64,000 nucleotides of DNA from Microbacterium proteolyticum (GTDB lineage: Bacteria; Actinomycetota; Actinomycetes; Actinomycetales; Microbacteriaceae): NCBI RefSeq assembly GCF_030818075.1, contig NZ_JAUSZZ010000001.1:3534001-3598000 (forward strand). The letters run 5' to 3'. The position numbers were made by a program, and so were the translations under genes. A model generated the notes under the pieces. That model was not told the origin of the DNA and searched no databases. It saw nothing but the letters and a program-made list of their open reading frames with translations. The first letter of the stretch is position 1. The number at the start of each line of letters is the position of its first letter. This document shows, in pieces, positions 34,119 through 43,153 of the stretch.

Positions 34119-35131
34119 GAGATCAACCCGATGGTCTTCAGCGTGCCGGAGACGTCGACGATGTTCTCATCGACGAACGACGTGAACTCCTCGCCGGTCA
34201 GGAAGGCATCGGTCCAGCCGCGCTCCTCGAGCACGGTCTTCCACGCGTCGGACTCGTGCATCTCGGTGACCAGGGCGGTGAGGCCGGCGGCATCCGCTTC
34301 GCTGATCCCGCCGGGAGCGAGGAGCCCGCGCCAGTTGGTGTAGACGATGTCGAAGCCCTCGGAGGTCATCGTCGGGACGTCGGGCAGCAGCGTCGCCGCC
34401 TCCTCGCTCGACACGGCGAGGGCCCGCAGGTCGCCGGAGTCGACGTACTCGGCGAACTCGCCGACACCCGAGATGCCGGCCGCCGCGTTGTTGCCCAGCA
34501 ACAGCGAGACCGCCTCGCCACCGCCCGCGTTGGGGACGTAGTTGAGCTTCTCGGTGACCTCGGCGCCCGTCAGCCCCGCCTCCTCCAGCAGGAGCCCGGC
34601 GAGGATGTGGTCGGCACCGCCGGCGGAGCCGCCGGTGATGGTGACGCCCTGTCCGTCGGCGACCACGGCGTCGACCAGGTCCTGCAGCGTCTGGTATTCG
34701 CTGGCCGCGGGGACCACGACGACGAGCGGCTCCTCGGTGAGGCGGGCGATGGGCGTCGTGTCTTCGATACGGTTCTCGGCGGCGTTCGTCTCGACGGCGC
34801 CGACCATCACCAGTCCCGTGACCATGAGCGTGTAGGGGTCGCGCTCATTCGCGAGGGAGGCGAGGCCGACCGTCCCGCCGGCACCGCCGACGTTGCTGAC
34901 GGCGGCCGTGCCGACCAGGCCGTCGCCGGTCAGCACGTCGGAGACGGCGCGACCGGTCTGGTCCCAGCCGCCGCCGGGGTCGGCGGGGACGATGATGTTC
35001 ACCGCGTCGATGGCCGCGGCGTCCTGCGACCCGGCCGCTCCCCCGGCGCCCGCACCCTGCGGGTTGCAGCCGGTGAGAGCCGCGAGCGAGAGCGCGGCGA
35101 GGGGGACGAGGGCGATGGTGGTGCGACGCAT
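34115..35131 (-). CDS. tctC: Tripartite tricarboxylate transporter substrate-binding lipoprotein TctC
   Basis: A 338-residue exported binding protein. The lipobox is LAALTGC (cysteine at residue 22), followed by a Gly/Ala linker. Family features are VPADPGGGWDQTGR and NVGGAGGTVGLASLA near the N terminus and ITGGSAGGADHI in the centre. It captures a carboxylate, probably citrate or a related tricarboxylate, and delivers it to TctAB. GAGGAG precedes ATG 35131. It is divergent from a CitA-like kinase gene, its likely controller. Confidence 0.9.
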   Translation of the reverse strand: MRRTTIALVPLAALSLAALTGCNPQGAGAGGAAGSQDAAAIDAVNIIVPADPGGGWDQTGRAVSDVLTGDGLVGTAAVSNVGGAGGTVGLASLANERDPYTLMVTGLVMVGAVETNAAENRIEDTTPIARLTEEPLVVVVPAASEYQTLQDLVDAVVADGQGVTITGGSAGGADHILAGLLLEEAGLTGAEVTEKLNYVPNAGGGEAVSLLLGNNAAAGISGVGEFAEYVDSGDLRALAVSSEEAATLLPDVPTMTSEGFDIVYTNWRGLLAPGGISEADAAGLTALVTEMHESDAWKTVLEERGWTDAFLTGEEFTSFVDENIVDVSGTLKTIGLIS

Positions 35132-35176
35132 GCGCGCTACTCCTCTTCGAGTGCGGAAGGCACCGTCGCCTCCCAA

Positions 35177-35247
35177 CTGTCCGCTCACCGTACGGACAGC
35201 ACCGTCGCCCGTCGCGCTTGCGCAACTAACGTCGAGTTCGGCAACTA
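35177..35247. promoter_or_regulatory. Candidate operators between tctC and the CitA-like kinase gene
   Basis: CTGTCCG (35177-35183) is inverted as CGGACAG (35193-35199). Flanking them, CACCGTCGCC is repeated at about 35161 and 35200. GCAACTA occurs twice, at 35222 and 35241. These are the obvious candidate binding sites in the divergent promoter region, but none was matched to a known regulator consensus. Confidence 0.45.
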
Positions 35248-35298
35248 TTGGTCGCGGACCGGCCTGCGCCCGACCGCCCTCGCGGGGGACAATGAAGC

Positions 35299-36873
35299 GT
35301 GGTCCGAGCACTGTCGCTGAGACTGCAGCTGTTGCTGCTGCAGGCGTTGATCGTGTGCGTCGTGACCCTCGGGGCGGGGATCGTCACCGTGTGGATCCAG
35401 GAGAGCGCGATCCGCGACTCCTACCGCGAACGCATGGTCGGGGTGGCCCTGTCGATCGCGCGGCTGCCCGTCATCGTCGAGGCGTTCGACGACCCCGACC
35501 CCTCTGCGACGATCCAGCCCGTGGCCGAGGTCATCCGCGACGCGTCCGCGTTGACCTATGTCGTCGTGACCGACCTCGACGGCATCCGCCTCTCGCACCC
35601 CAACCCCGACCGGATCGGTGAGGCCGTATCGACCGACCCGTCGATCCCCCTGTCGGGGCAGGTCTGGTCGGGCACCGAGACGGGCACGCTGGGCGTGTCG
35701 TACCGCGTGAAGGTCCCCGTCTTCGCGGATGCCGACGAGGAAGGCGCCGAGATCATCGGCTCCGTCTCGGTGGGGGTGCTGGAGTCCGAGCTCGCCGCCG
35801 ACCTGCAGTCGCGGCTGCCGGGCCTTCTCCTGGCCTTCGGCGGCGCTGCCGTCGCGGGGGTGTTCGGGGCGGCGTGGGTCGCGGCCCTGATCCGCCGCCG
35901 CATCCTGGGACTCGAGCCCGACGAGATCGCCGACCTGGTGGGAGAGCGCGAGACGATGCTGCACCGCCTCAGCGAGGGCGTGATCCGCGTCGACCACCGC
36001 GGCGTCGTCGCCAGCGCGAACGACGCCGCCGAACGCCTGATCGGCCGCGGGCCCCTCGGGGGACGCCGCGCCGTCGACACGCTGGACGGGCCGCTCCTCC
36101 AGGTCATGGAGGACGGCGAGCCCGAGGGCCGCCTGGTCCTCGCGGGGGAACGCCCCGTCATCGCGCGCTCCACCGGGCTCCGCGACGATCGAGGCCGGGT
36201 CGTGGGCGGGACCCTGCTGCTGCGCGACCACAGCGAACTACATGAGGCGCTGCGCAGCATGGACGGCCAGCAGTCGCTCACCGAGGGTCTGCGCGCGCAG
36301 GCGCACGAGTTCGCCAACTCGCTGCACGTGGTGTCGGGGCTGCTCGAACTCGGCGCGTGGGACGACGCGCGCGAGTTCATCGCCCGCGTGCGTCCGGGCG
36401 GGCCGCTGGATCCGGGCCCCGACGCCGCGGCCCTGGGCAGCGAGCTGACCGCGCTGCTGTCGGTCAAGCTCGCCCGTGCGCGCGAGCTCGACGTGTCGCT
36501 CGAGGTCGCCGCCAACGGCACACCGCCACCGGAGTCCACGGGCGATCTCGTCACGGTGATCGGCAATCTCGTCGACAACGCGCTCGAGGCGTGCCGCCCG
36601 GGCGACACCCTGCGGGTGACGGTGGATGCCGAGGACTCCGCGGTGCGGGTCCGCGTCGACGACAGCGGCGCCGGTGTGCCCGAAGCCCTGCGCCCGCGCG
36701 TATTCGAGGAGGGCGTGAGCACCAAGGGTACGAACGCCCGGACCCGGGGCATCGGGCTCGCTCTCGTGCGACGGGTGGCGCGTCGCCGCGGTGGCGACGC
36801 GCGGGTCGAGAGCTCGCCGCTGGGCGGGGCGCGCTTCGACGTGGTGCTTCCCGCGGCGGAGCGGGTGTCGTGA
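35299..36873 (+). CDS. CitA/DcuS-type sensor histidine kinase
   Basis: A 524-residue kinase. A membrane segment (about residues 8-30) is followed by an extracytoplasmic PAS/Cache-like sensor domain (about 31-175, with YVVVTDLDGIRLSHPNPDRIG typical of citrate and C4-dicarboxylate sensors; that string shortened is DLDGIRLSHP), a second membrane segment (about 177-200), a PAS domain, the HisKA-like RAQAHEFANSLHVVSGLLE (His about 335) and a HATPase with VIGNLVDNALEA, VDDSGAGVP and GIGLALVRR. It should sense a carboxylate outside the cell and phosphorylate the regulator encoded directly downstream. GTG start. Confidence 0.9.
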   Translation: MVRALSLRLQLLLLQALIVCVVTLGAGIVTVWIQESAIRDSYRERMVGVALSIARLPVIVEAFDDPDPSATIQPVAEVIRDASALTYVVVTDLDGIRLSHPNPDRIGEAVSTDPSIPLSGQVWSGTETGTLGVSYRVKVPVFADADEEGAEIIGSVSVGVLESELAADLQSRLPGLLLAFGGAAVAGVFGAAWVAALIRRRILGLEPDEIADLVGERETMLHRLSEGVIRVDHRGVVASANDAAERLIGRGPLGGRRAVDTLDGPLLQVMEDGEPEGRLVLAGERPVIARSTGLRDDRGRVVGGTLLLRDHSELHEALRSMDGQQSLTEGLRAQAHEFANSLHVVSGLLELGAWDDAREFIARVRPGGPLDPGPDAAALGSELTALLSVKLARARELDVSLEVAANGTPPPESTGDLVTVIGNLVDNALEACRPGDTLRVTVDAEDSAVRVRVDDSGAGVPEALRPRVFEEGVSTKGTNARTRGIGLALVRRVARRRGGDARVESSPLGGARFDVVLPAAERVS

Positions 36874-37550
36874 TGCTGCGCGTGCTCGTCGTCGACGACA
36901 TCCCCGCCGTGGCGTCGCTGCACGGCCGCTTCGTGTCGGCGCATGCGGGGTGCGAGCTCGTCGGGACGGCAGGGAGCGGACCGGATGCCGTGGCCGCGGT
37001 GGCCGACCTGCACCCCGATCTCGTGCTGCTCGACGTGCACCTGCCGGGATTCTCGGGGCTCGACGCCCTCCGCAGCGTGCGCGCCGACGGCACCCTCGTG
37101 CAGCCGGAGGTGATCGCCGTGACGGCGGCGCGCGACGTCGACACCGTGCGCACGGCGCGGTTGATGGGCGTGCAGCACTACCTCGTGAAGCCGTTCACCG
37201 CCGGTGAGCTGCACGCGCGCATCGACGACGTCCTCGCCGACCGGCGGTCGTCGGCGGCGGTCTCGGGGTCTCTCGACCAGCAGAGCGTCGACGCGGTGAT
37301 GCGACCCGTGACGCGACGCCCCCTGCCGAAGGGGCTGTCGCAACCGACGCTCGATCTGGTGCGCACCGCGCTGCGCGAGCTGGGGTCGGCCAGCGCCGCG
37401 GAGGTCGCCGACCACCTCGGGCTGTCGCGGGTGAGCTGCCGGCGCTACCTCGAGCACCTCGCCGACGACGGCGAGTGCGCGCGCAGCCTGGACTATTCCA
37501 CCGCCGGCCGTCCGAGCACCCGGTACACGGTCGCCACCCCCGCGACCTGA
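36873..37550 (+). CDS. CitB/DcuR-type response regulator
   Basis: A 225-residue regulator with a receiver domain (VLVVDDIPAVASLHGRF; phospho-acceptor in LVLLDVHLPGFSG, about residue 54; KPF lysine at about 105) and a C-terminal winged-helix domain containing GSASAAEVADHLGLSRVSCR. Its ATG overlaps the kinase stop (TGATG). It probably activates the divergent tctCBA operon. Confidence 0.9.
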   Translation: MLRVLVVDDIPAVASLHGRFVSAHAGCELVGTAGSGPDAVAAVADLHPDLVLLDVHLPGFSGLDALRSVRADGTLVQPEVIAVTAARDVDTVRTARLMGVQHYLVKPFTAGELHARIDDVLADRRSSAAVSGSLDQQSVDAVMRPVTRRPLPKGLSQPTLDLVRTALRELGSASAAEVADHLGLSRVSCRRYLEHLADDGECARSLDYSTAGRPSTRYTVATPAT

Positions 37551-37555
37551 GCGCC

Positions 37556-37596
37556 CACGACGCCCGGACGTCCGCCGGAACGGTTCGGGCGTCGTG
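37556..37596. terminator. Hairpin between convergent response regulator and add
   Basis: CACGACGCCCG (37556-37566) pairs perfectly with CGGGCGTCGTG (37586-37596) across a 19-base loop. Confidence 0.65.
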
Positions 37597-37632
37597 AATG
37601 CTCAGACGACCAGCGCCGCACCCCCTCCCGGC

Positions 37633-38740
37633 TCAGCGCCGGAAGCCCTCCGCGATGATCTCGATGAGCTCTTCGCGCTCCTCCACCGGGAGGAACGCAC
37701 CAGCGGCGGCGTTGAGCTGGAACGCCTCGAGGTCGTCGAGGTCGTAGTCGAACGCCTGGGCGAGAAGCCCCAGCTCGCGGGTGAGCGTCGTCGCGCTCAT
37801 CAGGCGGTTGTCGACGTTCACGGTGACCGAGAAGTCGAGCTGGTAGAGCAGGTCGAACGGGTGGGCGTCCATCGTGTCGCCCCACGCCGTGACCGCCCCG
37901 CTCTGCAGGTTCGACGTCGGCGAGAGCTCCAGCGTGATCTCACGGTCGCGGACCCAGCGCGCCAGGTCGCCGAAAGTGACCTGCACCTCCTCGCCCTCGC
38001 GCGAGACGACGTCCAGGTCGTTGGCGATGCGCACACCGTGGCCGAGCCGCAGGGGCGCGCCCGTCGATGAGCGCGGAACGGATGGATGCCAGGCCCGCCC
38101 CCTCGCCGGCGTGCACGGTGGCGGGGAAGAACTGCTCGGCGAGATAGTCGAACGCGGCGCGGTGGCCCGACGGCAGGAAACCGTCCTCGGGTCCGGCCAA
38201 GTCGAATCCGACGACGCCGCGACCCCGCCACGACACGGCGAGCTCGGCGATGTCGCGGGCGTTGTCGTTGTGACGCAGCGCCGTCAGCAGCTGACCGACC
38301 CGGATGTCCTGACCGCGCGCGTCGGCGGCGTCCTCGCCCTCCTCGATGCCCTCCTGCACGGCATCCACGACCTCGTCGAGGCTCAGACCGCCGGTGAGGT
38401 GCTGCTCGGGTGCCCAGCGGACCTCGCCGTAGACCACGCCGTCGGCGGCGAGGTCTTCCACGAACTCCTTGGCGGTACGGACGAGCCCCTCGCGCGTCTG
38501 CATCACACCGACCGTCACCGAGAACTTCTCGAGGTAGTCCTCGAGCGACCCGCCGTCGATGTGGTCCGAGAACCACGCGCCGAGACCCTTCGCGTCGCTC
38601 GCGGGCAGGTCGAGGCCGACCTGGTCGGCGAGCTCGAGCACCGTCTGGGGGCGCAGCCCGCCGTCGAGGTGGTCGTGCAGCGAGACCTTGGGGAGGTCGC
38701 GGATCTTGCGGCCGCCGATGCGGACGTCGTCGGATGCCAT
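37633..38740 (-). pseudogene. add: Adenosine deaminase, frameshifted as given
   Basis: Reading from ATG 38740 (AAAGGAAC upstream), the protein has the zinc motif HDHLDGGLRP, GVVGFDLAGPE and ATVHAGEGAG, then runs out of frame at ALIDGRA near 38050. The other frame resumes exactly there with RIANDLDVV, ELSPTSNLQSG and NVDNRLMS, to the stop at 37633. Deleting one base from the run of four G at 38052-38055 restores a full enzyme of about 368 residues (adenosine to inosine). It is the last gene of the nucleoside operon. The shift is either a recent mutation or a homopolymer sequencing error. Confidence 0.88.
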
Positions 38741-38763
38741 GGTGTTCCTTTGCTGTGCGGCCA

Positions 38764-40056
38764 TCACGCGGTGATGCGTTCGCGGACGAGGGCGGATGCC
38801 ACGGGGGCGGCGTCGCCGATCTCCCAGGCGCCGTCGACCGCCCCGAGGGCGCGGTCGAAGCGGGCACCGTCGTCGGCCGAAAGCGTGAACAGCGGCTGAC
38901 CGGCGGTCACCGTCTGGCCGACGGTGACGTGCAGGTCGATTCCCGCGGCGTGCACGACGGCGTCCTCCGCCCGCGCCCGGCCGGCGCCCAGGCGCCAGGC
39001 GCCGATGCCGAAGGGCAGCGCCTCGATGCGCGTGACCACGCCCGACCGTTCGGCGACGACCGTGTGGGTCTCGCGGGGAGTGGGGAGCGGGGCATCCGGA
39101 TCGCCGTCCTGGGCGCGGATCATGCGCTTCCACACGTCCATCGCCCGGCCGTCGGCCAGCGCCGCCTCGACGTCGGCGTCGGGCTGCCCGGCGAGCGTGA
39201 GCATCTCGCGGGCGAGCGCGACGGTCAGCTCGACCACGTCGGCGGGGCCGCCGCCGGCGAGCACCTCGACCGACTCGCGCACCTCGTTCGCGTTGCCGAT
39301 GGCGAGGCCCAGCGGGGTGTTCATGTCGGTCAGGAGCGCGGTGGTGTTCACGCCCGAGTCGGTGCCCAGGGCCACCATCGTGCGGGCGAGCTCGCGGGCG
39401 CGGTCGATGTCCTGCATGAAGGCGCCCGAGCCGAACTTGACGTCGAGCACGAGCGAGTCGGTGCCCTCGGCGATCTTCTTCGACATGATGCTCGAGGCGA
39501 TCAGCGGGATGGCCTCGACGGTGCCGGTGACGTCGCGCAGCGCGTACAGCTTCTTGTCCGCGGGCGCGAGGCCCGTTCCCGCCGCGCAGATGACCGCGCC
39601 GACATCGGCGAGCTGGGCCAGGATCTCGTCGTTCGACAGCGCCGCGCGCCAGCCGGGAATCGACTCGAGCTTGTCGAGGGTGCCGCCCGTGTGGCCGAGA
39701 CCCCGGCCCGACAGCTGCGGGACCGCGACGCCGAAGGAGGCCACGAGAGGCGCCAGCGGCAGGGTGATCTTGTCGCCGACGCCGCCGGTGGAGTGCTTGT
39801 CGACGGTGGGCTTGCCGAGCGAGGCGAAATCCATCCGCTCGCCCGAGGCGATCATGGCATCCGTCATCACGCGGATCTCGTCGCGTTCCATCCCCCGCAG
39901 CAGCACGGCCATGGCGAAGGACGCCATCTGCGCGTCGGAGACGTAGCCCTTCGTGTAGTGCTCGATGAGCCAACGCAGCGCCGACTCCGAGACCGCTCCC
40001 CCGTCGCGCTTGGTGCGGATGACCTCGACCGCGTCGTGCGGGTGCACGGTGGTCAT
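38764..40056 (-). CDS. deoA: Thymidine phosphorylase
   Basis: A 430-residue pyrimidine nucleoside phosphorylase, releasing the base from thymidine or deoxyuridine with phosphate. Signature segments are DKHSTGGVGDKITLPLAP (about residues 80-97), SGRGLGHTGGTLDKLES (about 111-127, matching the family signature), SSIMSKKIAEG and LVLDVKFGSGAFM, and a C-terminal biotinyl-like domain. ATG 40056 overlaps the cdd stop by four bases. Confidence 0.94.
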   Translation of the reverse strand: MTTVHPHDAVEVIRTKRDGGAVSESALRWLIEHYTKGYVSDAQMASFAMAVLLRGMERDEIRVMTDAMIASGERMDFASLGKPTVDKHSTGGVGDKITLPLAPLVASFGVAVPQLSGRGLGHTGGTLDKLESIPGWRAALSNDEILAQLADVGAVICAAGTGLAPADKKLYALRDVTGTVEAIPLIASSIMSKKIAEGTDSLVLDVKFGSGAFMQDIDRARELARTMVALGTDSGVNTTALLTDMNTPLGLAIGNANEVRESVEVLAGGGPADVVELTVALAREMLTLAGQPDADVEAALADGRAMDVWKRMIRAQDGDPDAPLPTPRETHTVVAERSGVVTRIEALPFGIGAWRLGAGRARAEDAVVHAAGIDLHVTVGQTVTAGQPLFTLSADDGARFDRALGAVDGAWEIGDAAPVASALVRERITA

Positions 40057-40454
40057 CGAGCGGCCTCCTCGAGCTCGCGCGGACCGAAGGCGTCGGGCAG
40101 CACTTCGTCGATGGTCCGGATGCCGCTGACCGTCTCGAGCAGCATGCCCGGGATCGCGTGCTCGAACAGCAGCTGACGGCATCGCCCGCACGGCATGAGC
40201 GTGCGGCCTTCGCCGTCGACGCAGACGAACGCGACGAGCTGTCCCCCGCCCGACATGTGCAGCTCCGACACCAGTCCGCATTCGGCGCAGAGTGTCACCC
40301 CGTACGAGGCGTTCTCGACGTTGCATCCCGAGACGATGCGGCCGTCGGCGACGAGCGCTGCGGCGCCCACCTTGAAGCGGGAGTAGGGCGCGTAGGCGCG
40401 GTGCATGGCATCCGTCGCGGCGGAACGGAGTTCGTCCCAGTCGATGTCGGTCAT
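40053..40454 (-). CDS. cdd: Cytidine deaminase
   Basis: A 133-residue tetrameric-type cytidine deaminase with YAPYSRFKVGAA, the zinc ligand and catalytic glutamate in TLCAECG and the second zinc motif MPCGRCRQLLFE. It converts cytidine to uridine. It overlaps deoA by four bases, placing pyrimidine salvage steps in one operon. Confidence 0.95.
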   Translation of the reverse strand: MTDIDWDELRSAATDAMHRAYAPYSRFKVGAAALVADGRIVSGCNVENASYGVTLCAECGLVSELHMSGGGQLVAFVCVDGEGRTLMPCGRCRQLLFEHAIPGMLLETVSGIRTIDEVLPDAFGPRELEEAAR

Positions 40455-40493
40455 CGTGGAGTGAGGAGTCCTCTCAGGAAGGGAAGGGCCGGG

Positions 40494-41792
40494 TCAGCCC
40501 TTGATATATGGTGTGCCCGCCGCCGCCGGTCCGCGGACCTTTCCGACGAGGCCGGCGACCGCGAAGATCGTCACCACGTACGGCAGCATCAGCATGAACT
40601 CGCTGGGCACGGGCGAGCCGATGACGCCGAGGGTGTTCTGCAGGTTCGAGGCGAAGCCGAAGAGCAGGGCGGCCAGAGTGGCGCGAACCGGGTCCCACTG
40701 CCCGAAGATGACCGCTGCCAGGGCGATGTAGCCGGCACCGGCCGTCATCTCCTTGTTGAACGCGCCGACGGAGCCGAGCGTGAAGAACGCGCCGCCGAGG
40801 CCCGCGATCGCGCCACCCAGCGAGACGTTCCAGAAGCGGGTCTTGGCGATGTTGATGCCGACGGTGTCGGCGGCCTGCGGGTGCTCACCGACCGCGCGGA
40901 GCCGCAGACCCCACCGGGTGTGGAACAGGCCCACGTAGACCAGCGCGACGGTGACGTACATCAGGTAGACGATGACGGTCTGATTGAACAGCATGGGCCC
41001 GATGATCGGGATGTCGGCCAGGAACGGGATGGGCACGCGGGGGAACCGCGGCGGGGAGTTGAGGGTCGCCGCATTCGGTGCCAGCAGCTGCGAGAAGAAG
41101 AAGCTGGTGAGCCCCACGACGAGCACGTTCAGCACCACGCCGACGATGACCTGGTCGACGAAGTACTTGATCGCGAAGGCGGCGAGCACGAACGACACCA
41201 GCACGCCCGAGACACCGGCGGCGAGGAGCCCGACGAAGGGGTTGCCCGTGGCGGTCGCGACGACCGCCGAGGTGAAGGCGCCGGCGAGCAGCTGACCCTC
41301 GATGGCGATGTTGACGACGCCGACGCGCTCGCTCAGCACGCCCGCCATCGCGCCGAAGATCAGCGGGACCGACAGGCTCAGGCCACCCGCGAGCAGACCC
41401 GTCAACGGGATCACCGAGGTAGTGGCCCCGGCCGCGGCCCACGTGAGGAAGCCCACCATGAACACGAGCGCGAAGATCACGGCCAGCCACAGCGGCGGGC
41501 GGCGGTGGGCGCGCACGAGCAGAACGCTCGCGACGGTGATCAGGGCGAGCAGGACGGCGCAGACCGCCCCCGTCACGGCGCCGCCGAGCACGACCTCGGG
41601 CAGTTGCAGGAACTCCCCCGGGCTCGAGATGCGGAAGACCGCGTCGCCGTCCTGACGCGCGACGACGAAGAGGACCACGGCGAGCAGCGTGATCACGCCG
41701 TAGACGATCGGCGCCTTCCAGCTGAGGACAACGGTCTTGTCGAGCGCGTCCGGCTGCGGCGATGCCTCGTGTCGCTGAGCGGTCGTACTCAC
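40494..41792 (-). CDS. Nucleoside ABC transporter permease (second)
   Basis: A 432-residue inner-membrane permease of the BPD_transp_2 family (YufQ/NupQ/RnsD-like), with about ten to eleven hydrophobic segments and the family region GVLSERVGVVNIAIEGQLL (about residue 145). GTG 41792 overlaps the stop of the first permease (GTGA). It works with the BMP lipoprotein, ATPase and first permease to import nucleosides. Confidence 0.9.
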   Translation of the reverse strand: MSTTAQRHEASPQPDALDKTVVLSWKAPIVYGVITLLAVVLFVVARQDGDAVFRISSPGEFLQLPEVVLGGAVTGAVCAVLLALITVASVLLVRAHRRPPLWLAVIFALVFMVGFLTWAAAGATTSVIPLTGLLAGGLSLSVPLIFGAMAGVLSERVGVVNIAIEGQLLAGAFTSAVVATATGNPFVGLLAAGVSGVLVSFVLAAFAIKYFVDQVIVGVVLNVLVVGLTSFFFSQLLAPNAATLNSPPRFPRVPIPFLADIPIIGPMLFNQTVIVYLMYVTVALVYVGLFHTRWGLRLRAVGEHPQAADTVGINIAKTRFWNVSLGGAIAGLGGAFFTLGSVGAFNKEMTAGAGYIALAAVIFGQWDPVRATLAALLFGFASNLQNTLGVIGSPVPSEFMLMLPYVVTIFAVAGLVGKVRGPAAAGTPYIKG

Positions 41793-43153
41793 GCGGCCGT
41801 CTCCTTCTTCTTGGGGGCGCGGGCCTTCGCCGAGCGCGCACCCGGCGCGGGCAGACGGAAGATCGCACGGACGAGCGGCGGGGCGGCGATGAACAGCACG
41901 ATGAGCGACTGGACGACCAGCACGATGTCGATCGGCACGCCGTTGGCGGCCTGCATGGCGAAGCCGCCGGCCTTGAACGCCCCGAACAGGGTGCCGGCCA
42001 CCAGCACGCCCACCGGGGTGGAACGCCCGAGCAGCGCCACGGTGATGGCGTCGAAGCCGATGCCCGCGTCGATGCCGCTGGAGAAGCCGGTGGTCACGGT
42101 GCCGAGCACCTGGTCGACACCGGCCAGCCCGATGAGCGCGCCGGAGATGAGCATCGCCGTCACGTACATCGACTTGACGTTGATGCCGGCCACGCGCGCC
42201 GCGTTGGGGTTGAGGCCGACCGCGCGGAAGCGGAAGCCCAGCGAGGAACGCTCCAGGATCCACCACACCAGGGCGACCGCGGCGAGCGACAGCAGGAAGC
42301 CGAAGTGCAGGTTGTACGCCGGCCCGAACAGGTCGGGGAACACGGCGGTGTCCTTCATCGCGGGCGTCGTCGGGTTGTTCGACCCGGGAGCCTGCAGCAG
42401 CCCCGGCGTGCGCAGCAGGTAGTACACCAGGTAGAAGGCGACGTAGTTGAGCATGATCGTGACGATCACCTCGTGTGCGCCGGTGCGCGCCTTGAGCAGG
42501 CCCGCGATCCCCGCCCACAGGGCTCCGGCCACGACGCCCGCGACGAGCGCGACGATCATGTGCAGGCCCCACGGCAGGTCGAACGCGAACGCGACGTAGC
42601 CACCCGCTGCGGCGGCGACGAGCATCTGCCCGCGACCGCCGATGTTGAACATCCCGACTCGGAACGCCAGCGCGACACCGAGCCCGGCGGCGATCAGGGG
42701 CGTCGCGAACGTCAACGTCTCGGTGAGCGGCCGGATGCCGGTGGCGAACTCGGGGCGGCGGAAGTTGTAGATCGCTCCCTGGAAGAACGACGCGTACGCA
42801 CCCGAGACCGACTGCCAGATGGCGACGAAGGTGTCGCCGGGTCGGGCGAAGAAGTAGCCCGCGGCCGCCTGGACGTTCTCGTCGGTCGCAGCGATCATGA
42901 TCGCGCCGACGACGAGGGCGAGGATCACCGCGAGAACGGAGATGATCGCGTTGCCCGTCGCGATCTCCCGCAGCGCGCGGCGCCAGCGGTCCTCATCCGG
43001 CGCGGGCGCCGGCGCGACGATGCGCGCCCCCGCGGCGGGGTCGACCTTCGACCCGCCCTCGAGGGCGACGTCGGCCCGCGTGGCATCGGTGACTTCGGCG
43101 GCGCGATCCGCGCGCGAGATGTTCGGGTCGTGCGGGCTGTGGGGATCGCTCAC
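41789..43153 (-). CDS. Nucleoside ABC transporter permease (first)
   Basis: A 454-residue permease of the same family (YufP/NupP/RnsC-like), with a polar N-terminal extension of about 55 residues, about ten hydrophobic segments and the conserved RVGMFNIGGRGQMLV segment (about residue 166). GTG 43153 overlaps the ATPase stop by four bases. Confidence 0.9.
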   Translation of the reverse strand: MSDPHSPHDPNISRADRAAEVTDATRADVALEGGSKVDPAAGARIVAPAPAPDEDRWRRALREIATGNAIISVLAVILALVVGAIMIAATDENVQAAAGYFFARPGDTFVAIWQSVSGAYASFFQGAIYNFRRPEFATGIRPLTETLTFATPLIAAGLGVALAFRVGMFNIGGRGQMLVAAAAGGYVAFAFDLPWGLHMIVALVAGVVAGALWAGIAGLLKARTGAHEVIVTIMLNYVAFYLVYYLLRTPGLLQAPGSNNPTTPAMKDTAVFPDLFGPAYNLHFGFLLSLAAVALVWWILERSSLGFRFRAVGLNPNAARVAGINVKSMYVTAMLISGALIGLAGVDQVLGTVTTGFSSGIDAGIGFDAITVALLGRSTPVGVLVAGTLFGAFKAGGFAMQAANGVPIDIVLVVQSLIVLFIAAPPLVRAIFRLPAPGARSAKARAPKKKETAA

